DNA of 64,000 nt, from assembly GCF_002754195.1 (NCBI RefSeq), contig NZ_PEEU01000001.1, positions 1,798,001 through 1,862,000 on the forward strand, given 5' to 3'. Shown piece by piece: positions 15,942-26,073 of the stretch; the first letter of the stretch is position 1; the number at the start of each line of letters is the position of its first letter. The position numbers and the translations under genes were made by a program. Origin of the DNA: Flavobacterium sp. 9 (GTDB lineage Bacteria > Bacteroidota > Bacteroidia > Flavobacteriales > Flavobacteriaceae). Below the pieces are notes generated by a model, which had not been told where the DNA came from, ran no database searches, and saw only the letters and a list, made by a program, of their open reading frames with translations.

Positions 15942-17360
15942 TCAATAAGCGTTTTCTTCGCCTTTAAAGACATTGATAATTGTTTTTATGATGATTTTCA
16001 CGTCGAGTAATAAACTCCAATTTTCAATATACCAGATGTCATATTCTACTCGGCTTTCCATATCGCTCAATACTTTTGTCTCTCCGCGATAACCGTTGAC
16101 TTGCGCCCAACCTGTAATTCCGGGTTTAGCATACTGACGCACTAAATAATTATTGATTAAATCACTGTATTCTTTAGCCAGATTTACCATATGTGGTCTA
16201 GGTCCAACTACGGACATATCGCCATAAAAAACATTAAAAAACTGAGGTAATTCGTCAATGCTTGTTTTACGAATAAAAGCGCCAAATTTAGTAATACGAC
16301 TATCTCCTTTTTCGGCTTGTTTTTTGTGTGCCAAACCATTAACATACATGCTTCTGAATTTAAAGCACATAAAAGTTCTATTATCTCGACCGGATCTTTC
16401 TTGTTTAAAAAATATTGGTCCCGGCGATTCTATTTTAATAATCAGCATTATAATAGGAAACAACCACGGAAATATCAATAAAATCACAGAAACCGAAAAA
16501 ACAATATCAAAAGCTTTTTTTGCAAGCCTGTTTACCACAAGTTCCAAAGGTTCTGTTCGAAACATCAATACCGGCATATTTTCATAAAAAGCAACCTCAA
16601 CTTTACTTGATTTTGTGTACAATTGAAAATCAGGAATAAACTTAATTCGGATCATATTCTGTTCGCAAATTCTGGTCAGTTCATTAATAATTTCAATATT
16701 ATCAATATGTAATGCCACATACATTTCATCTATCTTTTTTTCGGCAACAAATTGCGGAATAGCAGCAAAACCACCTAAAACTGAAGAAGTATCAACAATT
16801 GAAGCATCTATATTATCATCAAAAAAGCCTAGAAATTTATATCCGTAAGTCAGGTCTTTTGCTAATATTTTTCGGATTTTCTCTCCGGATTCATTAACAC
16901 CAACAACAATAAAAGTTTTAAAATTATATCCTTGCGCTCTAATATATTTTAGAAGTTTCATGGAGAAATAACGGGAAACCATCAATAATACAAAGAAAAT
17001 CATGTAAAAATAAACTAATCTAAGTCTCGAAATATCAGTGTATTTCAAGTATACCACAAATATTGAGATTAAAGCAGCGTGAATGAGCAACTTTTTTATG
17101 GTTCTGAATAATATGGATTCTATAGTTTCTACACGAATACTTCGGTTTGAATCGTTCTGAAGCAATAATACAACCCAAAGTAAAATTGCCAATAACGAAA
17201 CTACTCTTTCTTCTTTTGATAAAAGCTTATCCAAACTTTCAAATCTGGCAAATGCAGACAAAATTGTAGCCAGATTCAACAATACTAAATCTACTAAAAC
17301 AAACAAAAGCTTAAAATAGCGCGAGAAACGATAATGCGATAGTTTTTGTAGAATTTTCAT
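15942..17360 (-). CDS. Polyprenyl glycosylphosphotransferase (WcaJ-like)
   Basis: 472 residues. Four to five N-terminal helices (about 12-120), a CoA-binding/Rossmann-like middle (about 145-240), one further helix (about 280-305) and the C-terminal bacterial sugar transferase domain. That domain has MCFKFRSMYVN, TKFGAFIRKTSIDELPQFFNV and GDMSVVGPRPHM, and later RQYAKPGITGWAQVNGYRG. It transfers a hexose-1-phosphate to undecaprenyl phosphate, the first step of exopolysaccharide or capsule repeat-unit synthesis. Sugar specificity, glucose or other, is not evident. There is no gap to the phosphatase gene. Confidence 0.93.
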   Translation of the reverse strand: MKILQKLSHYRFSRYFKLLFVLVDLVLLNLATILSAFARFESLDKLLSKEERVVSLLAILLWVVLLLQNDSNRSIRVETIESILFRTIKKLLIHAALISIFVVYLKYTDISRLRLVYFYMIFFVLLMVSRYFSMKLLKYIRAQGYNFKTFIVVGVNESGEKIRKILAKDLTYGYKFLGFFDDNIDASIVDTSSVLGGFAAIPQFVAEKKIDEMYVALHIDNIEIINELTRICEQNMIRIKFIPDFQLYTKSSKVEVAFYENMPVLMFRTEPLELVVNRLAKKAFDIVFSVSVILLIFPWLFPIIMLIIKIESPGPIFFKQERSGRDNRTFMCFKFRSMYVNGLAHKKQAEKGDSRITKFGAFIRKTSIDELPQFFNVFYGDMSVVGPRPHMVNLAKEYSDLINNYLVRQYAKPGITGWAQVNGYRGETKVLSDMESRVEYDIWYIENWSLLLDVKIIIKTIINVFKGEENAY

Positions 17361-17507
17361 ATTGAGGTTTTATGCTTAATTTTAGACTAAAAATTAATTA
17401 AAAATTTAGCACTGCAAAATAATATTTTAATTAGATTTTTCTGTACTATTTAGAATCTATTCTTTAAAAGTTTACTTTTATATTTTGCAGATATAATATT
17501 GCAGATT

Positions 17508-18473
17508 ATGCTTAAAACAATTCTACTTTTTTTCCTGATTGCAGTTTCTGCAAATGCGCAAATATCAGGTTGTACAGATCCGCTTTCGAAGAACTATAAT
17601 CCATTGGCAACTATAAATGATGGAAGTTGCTTGTATGCTTCTTTCAAAATCAAACCGGAATATTCCAGGGAATTATCTGACTCGATCAAAGAAACTTCGG
17701 GATTAATTTCTTTCAATAATTTATTGTGGACGCATAATGACGATCATGACAAAACTATTTACGGATTGGATTCTTTGGGCCAAATTAAAAGAAAAATAGT
17801 TCTGAACGAAGTAATAAATAATGACTGGGAAGAAATCTCTCAAGATAGTACTCATATTTATATAGGTGATTTCGGAAATAATTACACCGGAAACAGAACT
17901 GATTTACATATTCTGAAAATAGAAAAACAATCTTTTCTCGAAGGAAATCCAAATATTGAAACCATTTCGTTTCAATATTCTGATCAAACTGATTTTTCCT
18001 CTCAAAAAGGCAATACTACAAATTTTGATTGTGAAGCTTTCATCATTTCAAAAGACAGCATTTATTTGTTTACAAAACAATGGAGTAATTCAAAAACGTC
18101 TATTTATTCTTTGCCAAATCAATCCGGAAAACACGTTGCAAAATTAAAAGATGAATTGGACACAAAAGGATTAGTGACGGGCGCAACCTATTTAGAATCC
18201 AAAAAACTAATTGTTCTTTGTGGTTATTCTAAAATAGGAAAACCATTTTTATATCTTTTATATGATTTTAAAAACCATGATTTTTTATCCGGAAATAAAA
18301 GGAGAATAAATCTTCCGCTTCCTTTTCATCAAATAGAAGGAATTTCGACAGAAGATGGTTTGCATTATTATTTGACAAATGAATCTTTGGTCCGAAAACC
18401 GGTAATCAATGTTCGGCAACAAATTCATCGTATTGACTTAAGTCCTATATTGGATTCCTATCTTCATAAATAA
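17508..18473 (+). CDS. Secreted protein with an N-terminal Asp/Cys calcium-type loop and a beta-propeller-like body
   Basis: 321 residues from the ATG at 17508; a TTG nine bases earlier would only lengthen the signal peptide. The signal peptide ends SANAQ. It is followed by GCTDPLSKNYNPLATINDG and then SC, a Cys-bounded TSP3-like motif common in secreted Bacteroidota proteins. The remaining ~280 residues have WTHNDD, EEISQDSTHIYIGDFGNN and IEGISTEDG strands, consistent with a beta-propeller. No catalytic residues are clear. Function unknown. Confidence 0.75.
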   Translation: MLKTILLFFLIAVSANAQISGCTDPLSKNYNPLATINDGSCLYASFKIKPEYSRELSDSIKETSGLISFNNLLWTHNDDHDKTIYGLDSLGQIKRKIVLNEVINNDWEEISQDSTHIYIGDFGNNYTGNRTDLHILKIEKQSFLEGNPNIETISFQYSDQTDFSSQKGNTTNFDCEAFIISKDSIYLFTKQWSNSKTSIYSLPNQSGKHVAKLKDELDTKGLVTGATYLESKKLIVLCGYSKIGKPFLYLLYDFKNHDFLSGNKRRINLPLPFHQIEGISTEDGLHYYLTNESLVRKPVINVRQQIHRIDLSPILDSYLHK

Positions 18474-18475
18474 AC

Positions 18476-18517
18476 TTTTGCGGAATCTGATTTTATATTA
18501 AACCAAATTCCGCAAAA
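18476..18517. terminator. Bidirectional terminator between convergent genes
   Basis: Stem TTTTGCGGAAT / ATTCCGCAAAA (18476-18486, 18507-18517) with a 20-nt loop in a 51-nt gap between two stops. Confidence 0.65.
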
Positions 18518-18524
18518 CTTATTT

Positions 18525-19361
18525 TTACTTTATTTTAGACAGCAGTAAATTAAAATTATCGATCACCAAATTGGGTTCATCATTCATAATGTAATGCCCT
18601 GCTTTTATAGTTGTAATGTGCGTAAAATCAGAAACTCCTTCTTTTAATAATTCATGCGCCTTAAACCATATTTGTTTTTCTGATTCAGAAGTAGATGCGT
18701 CGATTTTTAAGCTCGAAATTACAATTACAGGAATATTTGGCAAATCCGGAAGTGTCGCCATATACTGAGAATCTTCTATTATTTCTCTGGCTTCGCGTGT
18801 TCCTCCAAAATTTTCTCCATAATTGATCACACAAAGATTATAAAGCATATCCTCCTCTTCTTGCGAAGGCCGATTATAATATTCGTGCGATGGATCTATA
18901 AATAATAATCCGGCAACTTTAGAAGGATTTTTAACAGCATAATCTCTAATAATCATTCCGCCAAGCGAATGCCCGATAAGAATAACTTTTCTGTCATTCG
19001 AAAAATTATTAATTACAGTTTCGAGTTCACTTCTTAATTGATTTATATTTCTTGGTTTTGAATCTTTTTCAGATTTTTCATAACCGGCTCTGTCATATGT
19101 TAAGACATCTAATTGGGCACTTATTTTTATTGCTATTTTTTTTTCGTTCCAAACAGAATGTCCGTCTCCGAGTCCGGATTCAAAAACTACCAAATATTTT
19201 GAGTTGTGAATAATGGAGTAAGTTGCCAATTTATGAGTTCCAACATCTACTTTTATTTCTTTTAAAGTTTCAGTATTATTATCACTGTCTTTATCGCACG
19301 AAACGAATGTAAAGAATAAACTTAGTCCAATTTTTGCAATAATGTTTTTTGCTGATTTCAT
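18525..19361 (-). CDS. Alpha/beta-hydrolase lipoprotein
   Basis: 278 residues. Lipoprotein signal (VSC, Cys22), then an alpha/beta-hydrolase fold with oxyanion motif ESGLGDG, nucleophile elbow GHSLGG (Ser132), LLFIDPSHEYY with the likely acid, and AGHYIMNDEP with the catalytic His near the end. Substrate unknown, esterase or lipase type. The gene lies 60 nt downstream of the AraC-type regulator on the same strand, so the regulator may control it or be co-transcribed with it. Confidence 0.87.
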   Translation of the reverse strand: MKSAKNIIAKIGLSLFFTFVSCDKDSDNNTETLKEIKVDVGTHKLATYSIIHNSKYLVVFESGLGDGHSVWNEKKIAIKISAQLDVLTYDRAGYEKSEKDSKPRNINQLRSELETVINNFSNDRKVILIGHSLGGMIIRDYAVKNPSKVAGLLFIDPSHEYYNRPSQEEEDMLYNLCVINYGENFGGTREAREIIEDSQYMATLPDLPNIPVIVISSLKIDASTSESEKQIWFKAHELLKEGVSDFTHITTIKAGHYIMNDEPNLVIDNFNLLLSKIK

Positions 19362-19421
19362 TTCTTTAAGATTAAAATTTTCAGCAAAAATCCCTTAAAA
19401 ACAAAGGCTGGTCGTTCTGAT

Positions 19422-20564
19422 TTATAAATTAGAACCTATTTGTTTCTTATATTCTGACGGAGTTTGTCCTGTGACTTTTTTAAATGTAGTATTAAAAACC
19501 GTTTTTGAATTAAAACCTACAGAAAACCCAATTCCTAATAAACTTAAACGATCCGTTTCAGAATCAATCATTAATTTTTTAGCTTCTTCAATTCGATATC
19601 TGTTTATAAACTGATAGAAATTTTCACCAAATCCATTATTGATTACGTACGAAAGTATATGCGTAGAAATTTTCATCGAACCAGCCAGTTTTACTAAACT
19701 TAAACCAAATTCTAAAAAAGGCTTTTCGGTTTCCATTAATTGTAATAATCTGATTTTTTGTTCTTCTAATTCTTCGTTGGTCAGCAATTGTTTTCGTTTA
19801 CCTTCTGGTAAAGAAGTTTCAACAATAATAGTTTCTATTTCTTCTTTTTCTTTTAAACTATATGGAAAGATTTCTTTTTGTTTCTGCCAATAATAAGTTA
19901 TGTAGAGAATACTTAAAAAGTAAATCAAACTTGTCAGGACATCGAAGGTTTTGTTTCCTTCGGATATTTGAAATACAATATCAAGAATCCAAAAAATCGT
20001 GATAAAAATAACACCGACAATAATATTTTTTAGCCATTTCAAATCCAGATTCTCAGAAGTAGAATTTAAAAGTTTAATCGTTTTTTCATGCTTAACAATT
20101 TTTCGATAAGCCAGAAAACAATAAATAAAAACGTATAGGCTGAAAATAAAATTAAATATTGCTATGGTTTTCTGTACAATTTCCGGACTTATATCTTCAG
20201 GTTTATTGTTGTCGTCTATTAACCAGGAAATAATAAGAAGAATAAAGATTAGGAAAGCGAAACTAAAATGCAAGTAATCAATTACTTTCCATTTTCTAAC
20301 TGGCTCGATATAATAGCAAACACTTAGATAAAATACCGGAGCAACGACAAAACTGGAGATATTTATTAATTGATTCAGAATATCATCTTCTGTGAGTATT
20401 TTGCTGTCTACAATAACATTTTCAAGTAATATTAAAAAAATACAGCCTACAAAAGATCCAAACCATCGATTGGCTTTTATATTAATCTTATTTTGATTTA
20501 CAAAAATTATAAATGTCAGTAAAAATGCTGCACCGCAAATTATTGCATTGAATATTGAGTACAT
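19422..20564 (-). CDS. Membrane-anchored AraC-family transcriptional regulator
   Basis: 380 residues. About seven hydrophobic helices fill residues 5-235. A linker with a charged stretch (KEKEEIETIIVETSLPEGKR) leads to a C-terminal AraC/XylS DNA-binding domain (about 270-375) with NGFGENFYQFINRYRIEEAKKL and GFNSKTVFNTTFKKVTGQTPSEYKK. This layout suggests the membrane part senses a signal directly. The target is probably the adjacent hydrolase lipoprotein. Promoter elements fit at 20581-20612. Confidence 0.88.
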   Translation of the reverse strand: MYSIFNAIICGAAFLLTFIIFVNQNKINIKANRWFGSFVGCIFLILLENVIVDSKILTEDDILNQLINISSFVVAPVFYLSVCYYIEPVRKWKVIDYLHFSFAFLIFILLIISWLIDDNNKPEDISPEIVQKTIAIFNFIFSLYVFIYCFLAYRKIVKHEKTIKLLNSTSENLDLKWLKNIIVGVIFITIFWILDIVFQISEGNKTFDVLTSLIYFLSILYITYYWQKQKEIFPYSLKEKEEIETIIVETSLPEGKRKQLLTNEELEEQKIRLLQLMETEKPFLEFGLSLVKLAGSMKISTHILSYVINNGFGENFYQFINRYRIEEAKKLMIDSETDRLSLLGIGFSVGFNSKTVFNTTFKKVTGQTPSEYKKQIGSNL

Positions 20565-20580
20565 AAAACAATTTTGATCA

Positions 20581-20612
20581 CAAATCTAAGTAATTAAGTT
20601 TGTCTTAGTCAA
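20581..20612 (-). promoter_or_regulatory. Probable promoter of the AraC-type regulator
   Basis: TTG (20612-20610) and TAGATTTG (20588-20581) on the minus strand with a 21-nt spacer, 17 nt from the start codon. Confidence 0.5.
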
Positions 20613-20654
20613 CTTAAATAAGTTTAACAATTCGTAAATGGTAATATAAAAGTT

Positions 20655-20662
20655 TACTTTTG
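20655..20662 (+). promoter_or_regulatory. Probable ABC-F gene promoter -7 element
   Basis: TACTTTTG matches TAnnTTTG and lies about 60 nt before the GTG start at 20723. Confidence 0.45.
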
Positions 20663-20722
20663 CAAAAAGTTATGTTTTCTAAAACATTCATAACTTATAA
20701 TTTATAACTCATATTTTACAAA

Positions 20723-22585
20723 GTGAATTACTTATCTGTAGAAAATATATCGAAGTCATTTGGCGAAAGAACGCTTTTTGACAATATCTCATTTGGAATC
20801 AATAAAGACCAAAAAATTGCTTTTATAGCTAAAAACGGTTCGGGAAAAACGACCATTATGAGTATTATCAATGGTTTGGATGAACCTGATACTGGACAAG
20901 TTGTTTTAAGAAAAGGAATCCGTATGGCGTTTCTTTCTCAGGATAATAATCTACAAGACGAGTTAACCATTGAGGAAAGCATTTTTGCATCAGACAATGA
21001 AACGCTTAAAGTAATTGAAGCTTACGAAAAAGCACTTGAAAATCCAGACGATGAAGAAGCTTATCAAAAAGCTTTTGACGGAATGGACCAACATAATGCG
21101 TGGGATTTTGAAACGCAATACAAACAAATTTTATTCAAATTAAAACTGGAAGATTTTAAACTTAAAGTAAAAAATCTTTCGGGTGGACAAAAAAAGCGTC
21201 TTTCATTAGCGATAATTTTGATTAATCGCCCTGATTTATTGATTCTTGATGAGCCAACCAATCACCTGGATCTTGAAATGATCGAATGGCTGGAAAGTTA
21301 TTTTGCCAAAGAAAATATTACCTTGTTTATGGTAACACACGACCGTTTCTTCTTGGAGCGTGTTTGTAACGAAATCATCGAACTTGACAATGGTAAATTA
21401 TACCAATACAAAGGAAATTACTCTTATTATTTAGAGAAAAAAGAAGAAAGAATTACTTCTGAAAATGCAAGTGTTGACAAAGCAAAAAACTTATTCGTAA
21501 AAGAATTAGAATGGATGCGTCGTCAGCCAAAAGCGAGAACAACAAAATCAAAATCACGTCAGGATGATTTTTATGTAATTAAAGAAAAAGCACAAAGTCG
21601 TCGTAAAGAAAACAAAGTTGAGCTTGAAATTAACATGGAAAGAATGGGAAGCAAGATTATCGAGCTTCACAAAATTTCTAAAAAATTCAAAGATCACGTT
21701 ATTCTGGACAACTTCAGTTTTGATTTTCAGCGTGGAGAACGTATCGGAATTATTGGAAAAAACGGAACCGGAAAATCGACTTTCTTAAATCTTCTTACGG
21801 GAACAATTCCGTTGGATAGCGGACGCGTTGTAAAAGGTGACACAATCAAGATTGGTTATTATACACAAAGCGGAATCAATCCGAAACCGAATCAGCGTGT
21901 TATAGATATTATTAAAGAATACGGAGAATATATTCCGCTTGCAAAAGGTCGAATGATTTCGGCTTCGCAATTGTTGGAGCGTTTTCTTTTTGATGCTAAA
22001 AAACAATATGATTTCGTAGAAAAATTAAGCGGTGGCGAATTAAAACGTTTGTATTTATGTACGGTTTTAATTCAGAATCCTAACTTTTTGATTCTGGATG
22101 AGCCTACAAACGATTTAGATATCGTGACTTTAAATGTACTTGAAAGTTTCCTTTTAGATTACCCAGGTTGTTTACTTGTAGTTTCTCACGACCGTTATTT
22201 TATGGATAAAATTGTCGATCACTTATTTATCTTTAGAGGAAAAGGAGAAATTGAAAGCTTCCCAGGAAACTATTCTGATTTCAGAGCTTACGAAGACAGT
22301 GCCGATGTTGCTCAAAAAGAAGAAAACAAAGCCGAAAAGAAAGATTGGAAACAAAATAATCCAACAGGAAATCTAACTTTCAACGAGCAAAAAGAATATC
22401 AAAAACTAGAAAGAGAAATAAAAGATTTAGAAATTGATAAAACTAAAATCGAACAATTATTCTCTGATGGAAAAGTAGCTGACGCTGACATCGAGAAAAA
22501 AGCTAACGAATTACAAAATATCATCAATAAGATAGATCAAAAAGAAGAACGTTGGTTTGAACTTTCGGCTAAGATCGAGGGATAA
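20723..22585 (+). CDS. ABC-F family ATPase (Uup-like)
   Basis: 620 residues, GTG start, no membrane helices. Two ABC domains: Walker A AKNGSGKTT (about 36-44) and GKNGTGKST (about 350), LSGGQKKRLSLA and LSGGELKRL signatures, and ILDEPTNHLDLE and ILDEPTNDLDIV Walker B segments. The linker (about 245-300) carries RRQPKARTTKSKSRQ, typical of ribosome-binding ABC-F proteins, and a lysine-rich coiled coil (about 560-615) ends the protein, as in Uup. It probably acts on translation or ribosome assembly, not transport. Confidence 0.92.
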   Translation: MNYLSVENISKSFGERTLFDNISFGINKDQKIAFIAKNGSGKTTIMSIINGLDEPDTGQVVLRKGIRMAFLSQDNNLQDELTIEESIFASDNETLKVIEAYEKALENPDDEEAYQKAFDGMDQHNAWDFETQYKQILFKLKLEDFKLKVKNLSGGQKKRLSLAIILINRPDLLILDEPTNHLDLEMIEWLESYFAKENITLFMVTHDRFFLERVCNEIIELDNGKLYQYKGNYSYYLEKKEERITSENASVDKAKNLFVKELEWMRRQPKARTTKSKSRQDDFYVIKEKAQSRRKENKVELEINMERMGSKIIELHKISKKFKDHVILDNFSFDFQRGERIGIIGKNGTGKSTFLNLLTGTIPLDSGRVVKGDTIKIGYYTQSGINPKPNQRVIDIIKEYGEYIPLAKGRMISASQLLERFLFDAKKQYDFVEKLSGGELKRLYLCTVLIQNPNFLILDEPTNDLDIVTLNVLESFLLDYPGCLLVVSHDRYFMDKIVDHLFIFRGKGEIESFPGNYSDFRAYEDSADVAQKEENKAEKKDWKQNNPTGNLTFNEQKEYQKLEREIKDLEIDKTKIEQLFSDGKVADADIEKKANELQNIINKIDQKEERWFELSAKIEG

Positions 22586-22624
22586 TCCACGAGCTTTCGA
22601 GAGAAAAACAGAAGTTTATATTAT

Positions 22625-22680
22625 AAAGAGCCTCAATGCTATTAGTGACAACACTAAAAGTATTGAGGCTCTTTTTTTTT
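22625..22680 (+). terminator. Terminator of the ABC-F gene
   Basis: Stem AAAGAGCCTCAAT / ATTGAGGCTCTTT (22625-22637, 22662-22674) followed by a run of T; the inner loop is 24 nt. Confidence 0.9.
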
Positions 22681-22853
22681 TGCTAAAAAGCAATCTAAAA
22701 TTAACAAGAAACTATTTTAAAAAATAAAGCCTTTTTTATCATTTGCAATGGTAAATACCTATTTTAGCAGAAGAAAAAAACTAATCTATAAAACAAAAAA
22801 GAAGAACAATATTAGCATTAATAATGTTCGACAGTACTTTACAACATAAAAAA

Positions 22854-23858
22854 ATGGAATCGAAGAACAAGATTTTAAAATTACGTTTAACTATAAGTTT
22901 TGCATTAACATTAATAACTATACTGTCTTTTTCATGCAAAAATGATTCGCCAAAAAATAATATTCCAAATACAACACAACTAAATCCAACCAAAAAAGCG
23001 GTTGTAACTCCTGAGGAAATATCAGAAACGGAATTAAATGTCTTTTTTCAAGATTTCATAAAAGCTTTTAATACTAATAATGAAAAAGAAATAAATAAGT
23101 TCATTGACGAAAAAGATGGTTTTATCGAATATGTTTATGACGGTCCTTATCCTATAATAATTTTTGCTAACAAAATGAGTTATAAAGAATGGTTTGAAAC
23201 TAAAATCCATACAACCGTTTCTTCTGAAAAATTCCCAACTTATCTAGGAGATACCAAATTTGAGAAAACAGGCTTTTTTTATGAAAAATATGAGAATAAA
23301 TTCAAGCTTTCTGATTTTGATAATGGTTACGTAAATCTTTCAGATTCTGTTTTTGAATCTCACCATGCATTGGAGGATAAATGTAATTACAGAGCACGCG
23401 CAATGGATGTTGATGGAAAACGTATTTACAATTTCTACTTTGCGATTACAAAAGAAAAGAAAAAGATTGTAGGATTATCTTATGATTATACCGATGATGT
23501 TACATACAGTGATCCACAAACAGGTTTCATACCTTTTGAATCCAAAAAAGACATTGAAAACTACATTACAGAACAGCAAAAATTCTGTGATTCCAAAAAT
23601 AAATCTTATATCGATTTTGCTAAAAAAGAATTTACTTACTGGGATTTTAAAGAAAAACCATTTGTATTTAAAAGTTATGAAATTGGAAATATCGAAATAC
23701 AATCCAAAAAATTAAAAACACGAAAAATCATTTTTCACAATGCGGATGCAAATGAAGAATATGATCGTGATTTTACGATGACATTGTCAAACAAAGGAAC
23801 ATTTGTAGTTACACCCATGGGAGCCAGACCATCTTATGAATATATAATTTGTAAATAA
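22854..23858 (+). CDS. Unknown lipoprotein, 334 residues
   Basis: The start at 22854 is preferred over the ATG at 22824. It gives a normal signal peptide with lipobox SFSC (MESKNKILKLRLTISFALTL..., Cys ~29), and a TACTTTAC element lies between the two ATGs. The mature protein has an EISETELNVFFQDFIKAFNTNNEKEINKF helix region followed by strands, similar to folds of NTF2-like/SnoaL proteins, but I do not recognise the family. It is a short unit of its own. Confidence 0.7.
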   Translation: MESKNKILKLRLTISFALTLITILSFSCKNDSPKNNIPNTTQLNPTKKAVVTPEEISETELNVFFQDFIKAFNTNNEKEINKFIDEKDGFIEYVYDGPYPIIIFANKMSYKEWFETKIHTTVSSEKFPTYLGDTKFEKTGFFYEKYENKFKLSDFDNGYVNLSDSVFESHHALEDKCNYRARAMDVDGKRIYNFYFAITKEKKKIVGLSYDYTDDVTYSDPQTGFIPFESKKDIENYITEQQKFCDSKNKSYIDFAKKEFTYWDFKEKPFVFKSYEIGNIEIQSKKLKTRKIIFHNADANEEYDRDFTMTLSNKGTFVVTPMGARPSYEYIICK

Positions 23859-23916
23859 TTCCAAAAACAAAATACCTAATTTCATTATATTTACGACTTT
23901 AAAAAATCTACTTTTC

Positions 23917-24390
23917 ATGAAACATCTTTTTTCTGCATTATTTATAATGACACTTTTTATTTCTTGCTCTAATGACAAACCTACTAATCAAGAGCCACAA
24001 AAAACAGATTACACTGTTGAAAACGAAAAAGAAATCACTGATTATATTGCCAAAAACAAACTAACAGCGACAAGAACCGCTTCTGGTTTGTATTATATTA
24101 TCGATGAACCTGGAACAGGTGCACAACCAACGGCAACGTCAAATGTAACTGTAGCTTATAGAGGCTATTATACAAGCGGAAAAATATTCAACCAAAGCGA
24201 CGCTGCAGGTGTCTCTTTTTCTTTAACCGAAGTTATTAAAGGCTGGACAGAAGGTATTCCTTATTTTAAAACAGGCGGAAGTGGAGCTCTTTTAGTTCCT
24301 TCACATTTAGGTTACGGAAGTGTTACTACTAAGGGAATTCCCGGAGGTTCAGTTCTTATTTTTGACGTTAAATTGATTAAAGTTAATTAA
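23917..24390 (+). CDS. FKBP-type peptidyl-prolyl isomerase lipoprotein
   Basis: 157 residues with a lipobox (FISC, Cys17). The C-terminal FKBP domain (about 65-157) has VTVAYRGYYTSGKIFNQS, EVIKGWTEGIPYFKTGGSG and the VPSHLGYG active-site loop. It speeds proline isomerisation during folding of exported proteins, probably at the outer or inner membrane from the periplasmic side. Followed by a terminator. Confidence 0.93.
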   Translation: MKHLFSALFIMTLFISCSNDKPTNQEPQKTDYTVENEKEITDYIAKNKLTATRTASGLYYIIDEPGTGAQPTATSNVTVAYRGYYTSGKIFNQSDAAGVSFSLTEVIKGWTEGIPYFKTGGSGALLVPSHLGYGSVTTKGIPGGSVLIFDVKLIKVN

Positions 24391-24411
24391 GTTCAAAATA
24401 TCATCTCAATA

Positions 24412-24452
24412 AAAAAAGCCACAAGAAGATTTAATCTTTTTATGGCTTTTTT
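24412..24452 (+). terminator. Terminator of the FKBP gene
   Basis: AAAAAAGCCA pairs with TGGCTTTTTT, with an inner AAGA/TCTT stem in the loop. The T-run lies at the downstream side, 20 nt after the stop. Confidence 0.75.
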
Positions 24453-24484
24453 ATTTTTACAGTCTGAAAACTGAGATTTATATT

Positions 24485-26035
24485 CTACCAAGGAATCGGA
24501 TTATAATCTTTCAGGAATTTTCCACACCAATGTTTTCCGGTATTAATTCCGTCAAATAAAGGATCCATAACACGAGCGGCGCCATCAACAATATCCAATG
24601 GCGGTTGAAAATCTTCTAATTCCTGCTTCTTTTTTGCCAATTCGGCAGGATCTTCGTCAGTTACCCAACCTGTATCAACGGCATTCATAAAAATTCCGTG
24701 TTTTGCCAAAGTTCCTGATGATGTATGTGTTAACATATTCAATGCAGCTTTTGCCATATTAGTATGCGGATGACGATCTTCTTTAAAGAAACGATGAAAC
24801 TTTCCTTCCATCGCCGAAACATTTATAATGTGTTTTTTGCCTGTATTATCTTTTTTCATTACTTCAGAAAGTCGGTTACATAACACAAATGGCGCAACAG
24901 AATTTACTAATTGTACTTCAATCATTTCTGTAGTTTCTATTTGCCCTAAACGTAAACGCCAACTATTTGTTTTTCGCAAATCAACTTGTTGCAAATCTGC
25001 ATCGAGTTCTCCTTCTGGAAAAACTTCATTTGCGACCAATGCATTATCAAAAGAATATGGAATTTGAGATAATTGAGCCGAAGCGCGCAAACCAATTCCA
25101 GGTTCTGGTCCGTGCCAGGTTACCGGCATATTTTCATTCGAAGAAAAACCAGTTGTCAAAACTTTTAGTTCGTCCAGACAATTCAAATGATCTAATAATA
25201 AATCTTGCGCTTGTTTAGGAAGTGAAGTAATTGACAATTCTTCATTTTCCATTAAATGGGAATAAAATCCAGCGGGACGTCTCACCGTTTGTGCTGCATT
25301 ATTAATCAGAATATCCAAACGCTCGTATTTTTGCTCTATAAAATTGCAGAAAATCTCCACACTCGGAATATGTCTTAAATCTAAACCATGAATTTTTAAG
25401 CGATGTCCCCATTCCATGAAATCTTCTTCTTTAGCAAATCGCAAAGCCGAATCAACCGGAAAACGTGTTGTCGCAATAACAGTTGCTCCGCCACGCAAAA
25501 GCATTAATGTAATATGATAACCAATTTTTAATCGGGAACCTGTAATAATAGCAATTTGTCCTTTTACATCGGCAGTTTGAAAACGTTTAGCATAATTAAA
25601 ATCACCGCAATCTGTACACATTGTGTCATAAAAGTGGTGCATTTTAGTAAATTCTGTTTTACAAACGTAACAATTTCGTGGAGTTTCGAGTTCTAATGCT
25701 TCTTTTAGAGCAAGATCATTTAGAGCCAATAATTTTGGTGCAACAAATATACTCGCTTCACGCGCATGACGAATTCCGGTTTCTTTACGCGTCGTTTTGT
25801 CTTTCTTCTCTTTTTTACGTTTTGCAGCTTGCAAACCATCTTTTACTCTTCTGGAAAACTCATCACGATCCGGTCTCGAAAACATTCCTGCTTCTTTGAT
25901 TAAGGCAATTCGTTGTTCTTTCGGAATATCAAATATCTGATCTGTATTGGCATTCAGTTGTGCTAAAATGGCAATGCATTTATTAATTTCTTCCGAGGTT
26001 ATTGTATTCTTACTTTCTACTTCTTCCTTCAACAT
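24485..26035 (-). CDS. SDR-family oxidoreductase with an N-terminal extension and zinc-ribbon-like Cys cluster
   Basis: 516 residues from the ATG at 26035. A TTG at 26068 would extend the frame, but it lies in the promoter -7 element. Residues 1-110 are helical and lysine-rich. CYVC and CTDCGDFN (about 127-150) form a CxxC...CxxC zinc-ribbon. The rest is a short-chain dehydrogenase domain with [20 protein letters not shown], and late [13 protein letters not shown] and [10 protein letters not shown] as candidates for the catalytic Ser/Tyr-Lys region. The usual YxxxK is not obvious, so activity is uncertain. Substrate unknown. Confidence 0.75.
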   Translation of the reverse strand: MLKEEVESKNTITSEEINKCIAILAQLNANTDQIFDIPKEQRIALIKEAGMFSRPDRDEFSRRVKDGLQAAKRKKEKKDKTTRKETGIRHAREASIFVAPKLLALNDLALKEALELETPRNCYVCKTEFTKMHHFYDTMCTDCGDFNYAKRFQTADVKGQIAIITGSRLKIGYHITLMLLRGGATVIATTRFPVDSALRFAKEEDFMEWGHRLKIHGLDLRHIPSVEIFCNFIEQKYERLDILINNAAQTVRRPAGFYSHLMENEELSITSLPKQAQDLLLDHLNCLDELKVLTTGFSSNENMPVTWHGPEPGIGLRASAQLSQIPYSFDNALVANEVFPEGELDADLQQVDLRKTNSWRLRLGQIETTEMIEVQLVNSVAPFVLCNRLSEVMKKDNTGKKHIINVSAMEGKFHRFFKEDRHPHTNMAKAALNMLTHTSSGTLAKHGIFMNAVDTGWVTDEDPAELAKKKQELEDFQPPLDIVDGAARVMDPLFDGINTGKHWCGKFLKDYNPIPW

Positions 26036-26065
26036 TATAAAACGTATTACTATTTGCTTAATGGG

Positions 26066-26073
26066 CAAATATA
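26066..26073 (-). promoter_or_regulatory. SDR-gene promoter -7 element
   Basis: TATATTTG on the minus strand, 30 nt upstream of the ATG at 26035, a full TAnnTTTG match. It decides the start, because an earlier start would sit inside the promoter. Confidence 0.6.
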
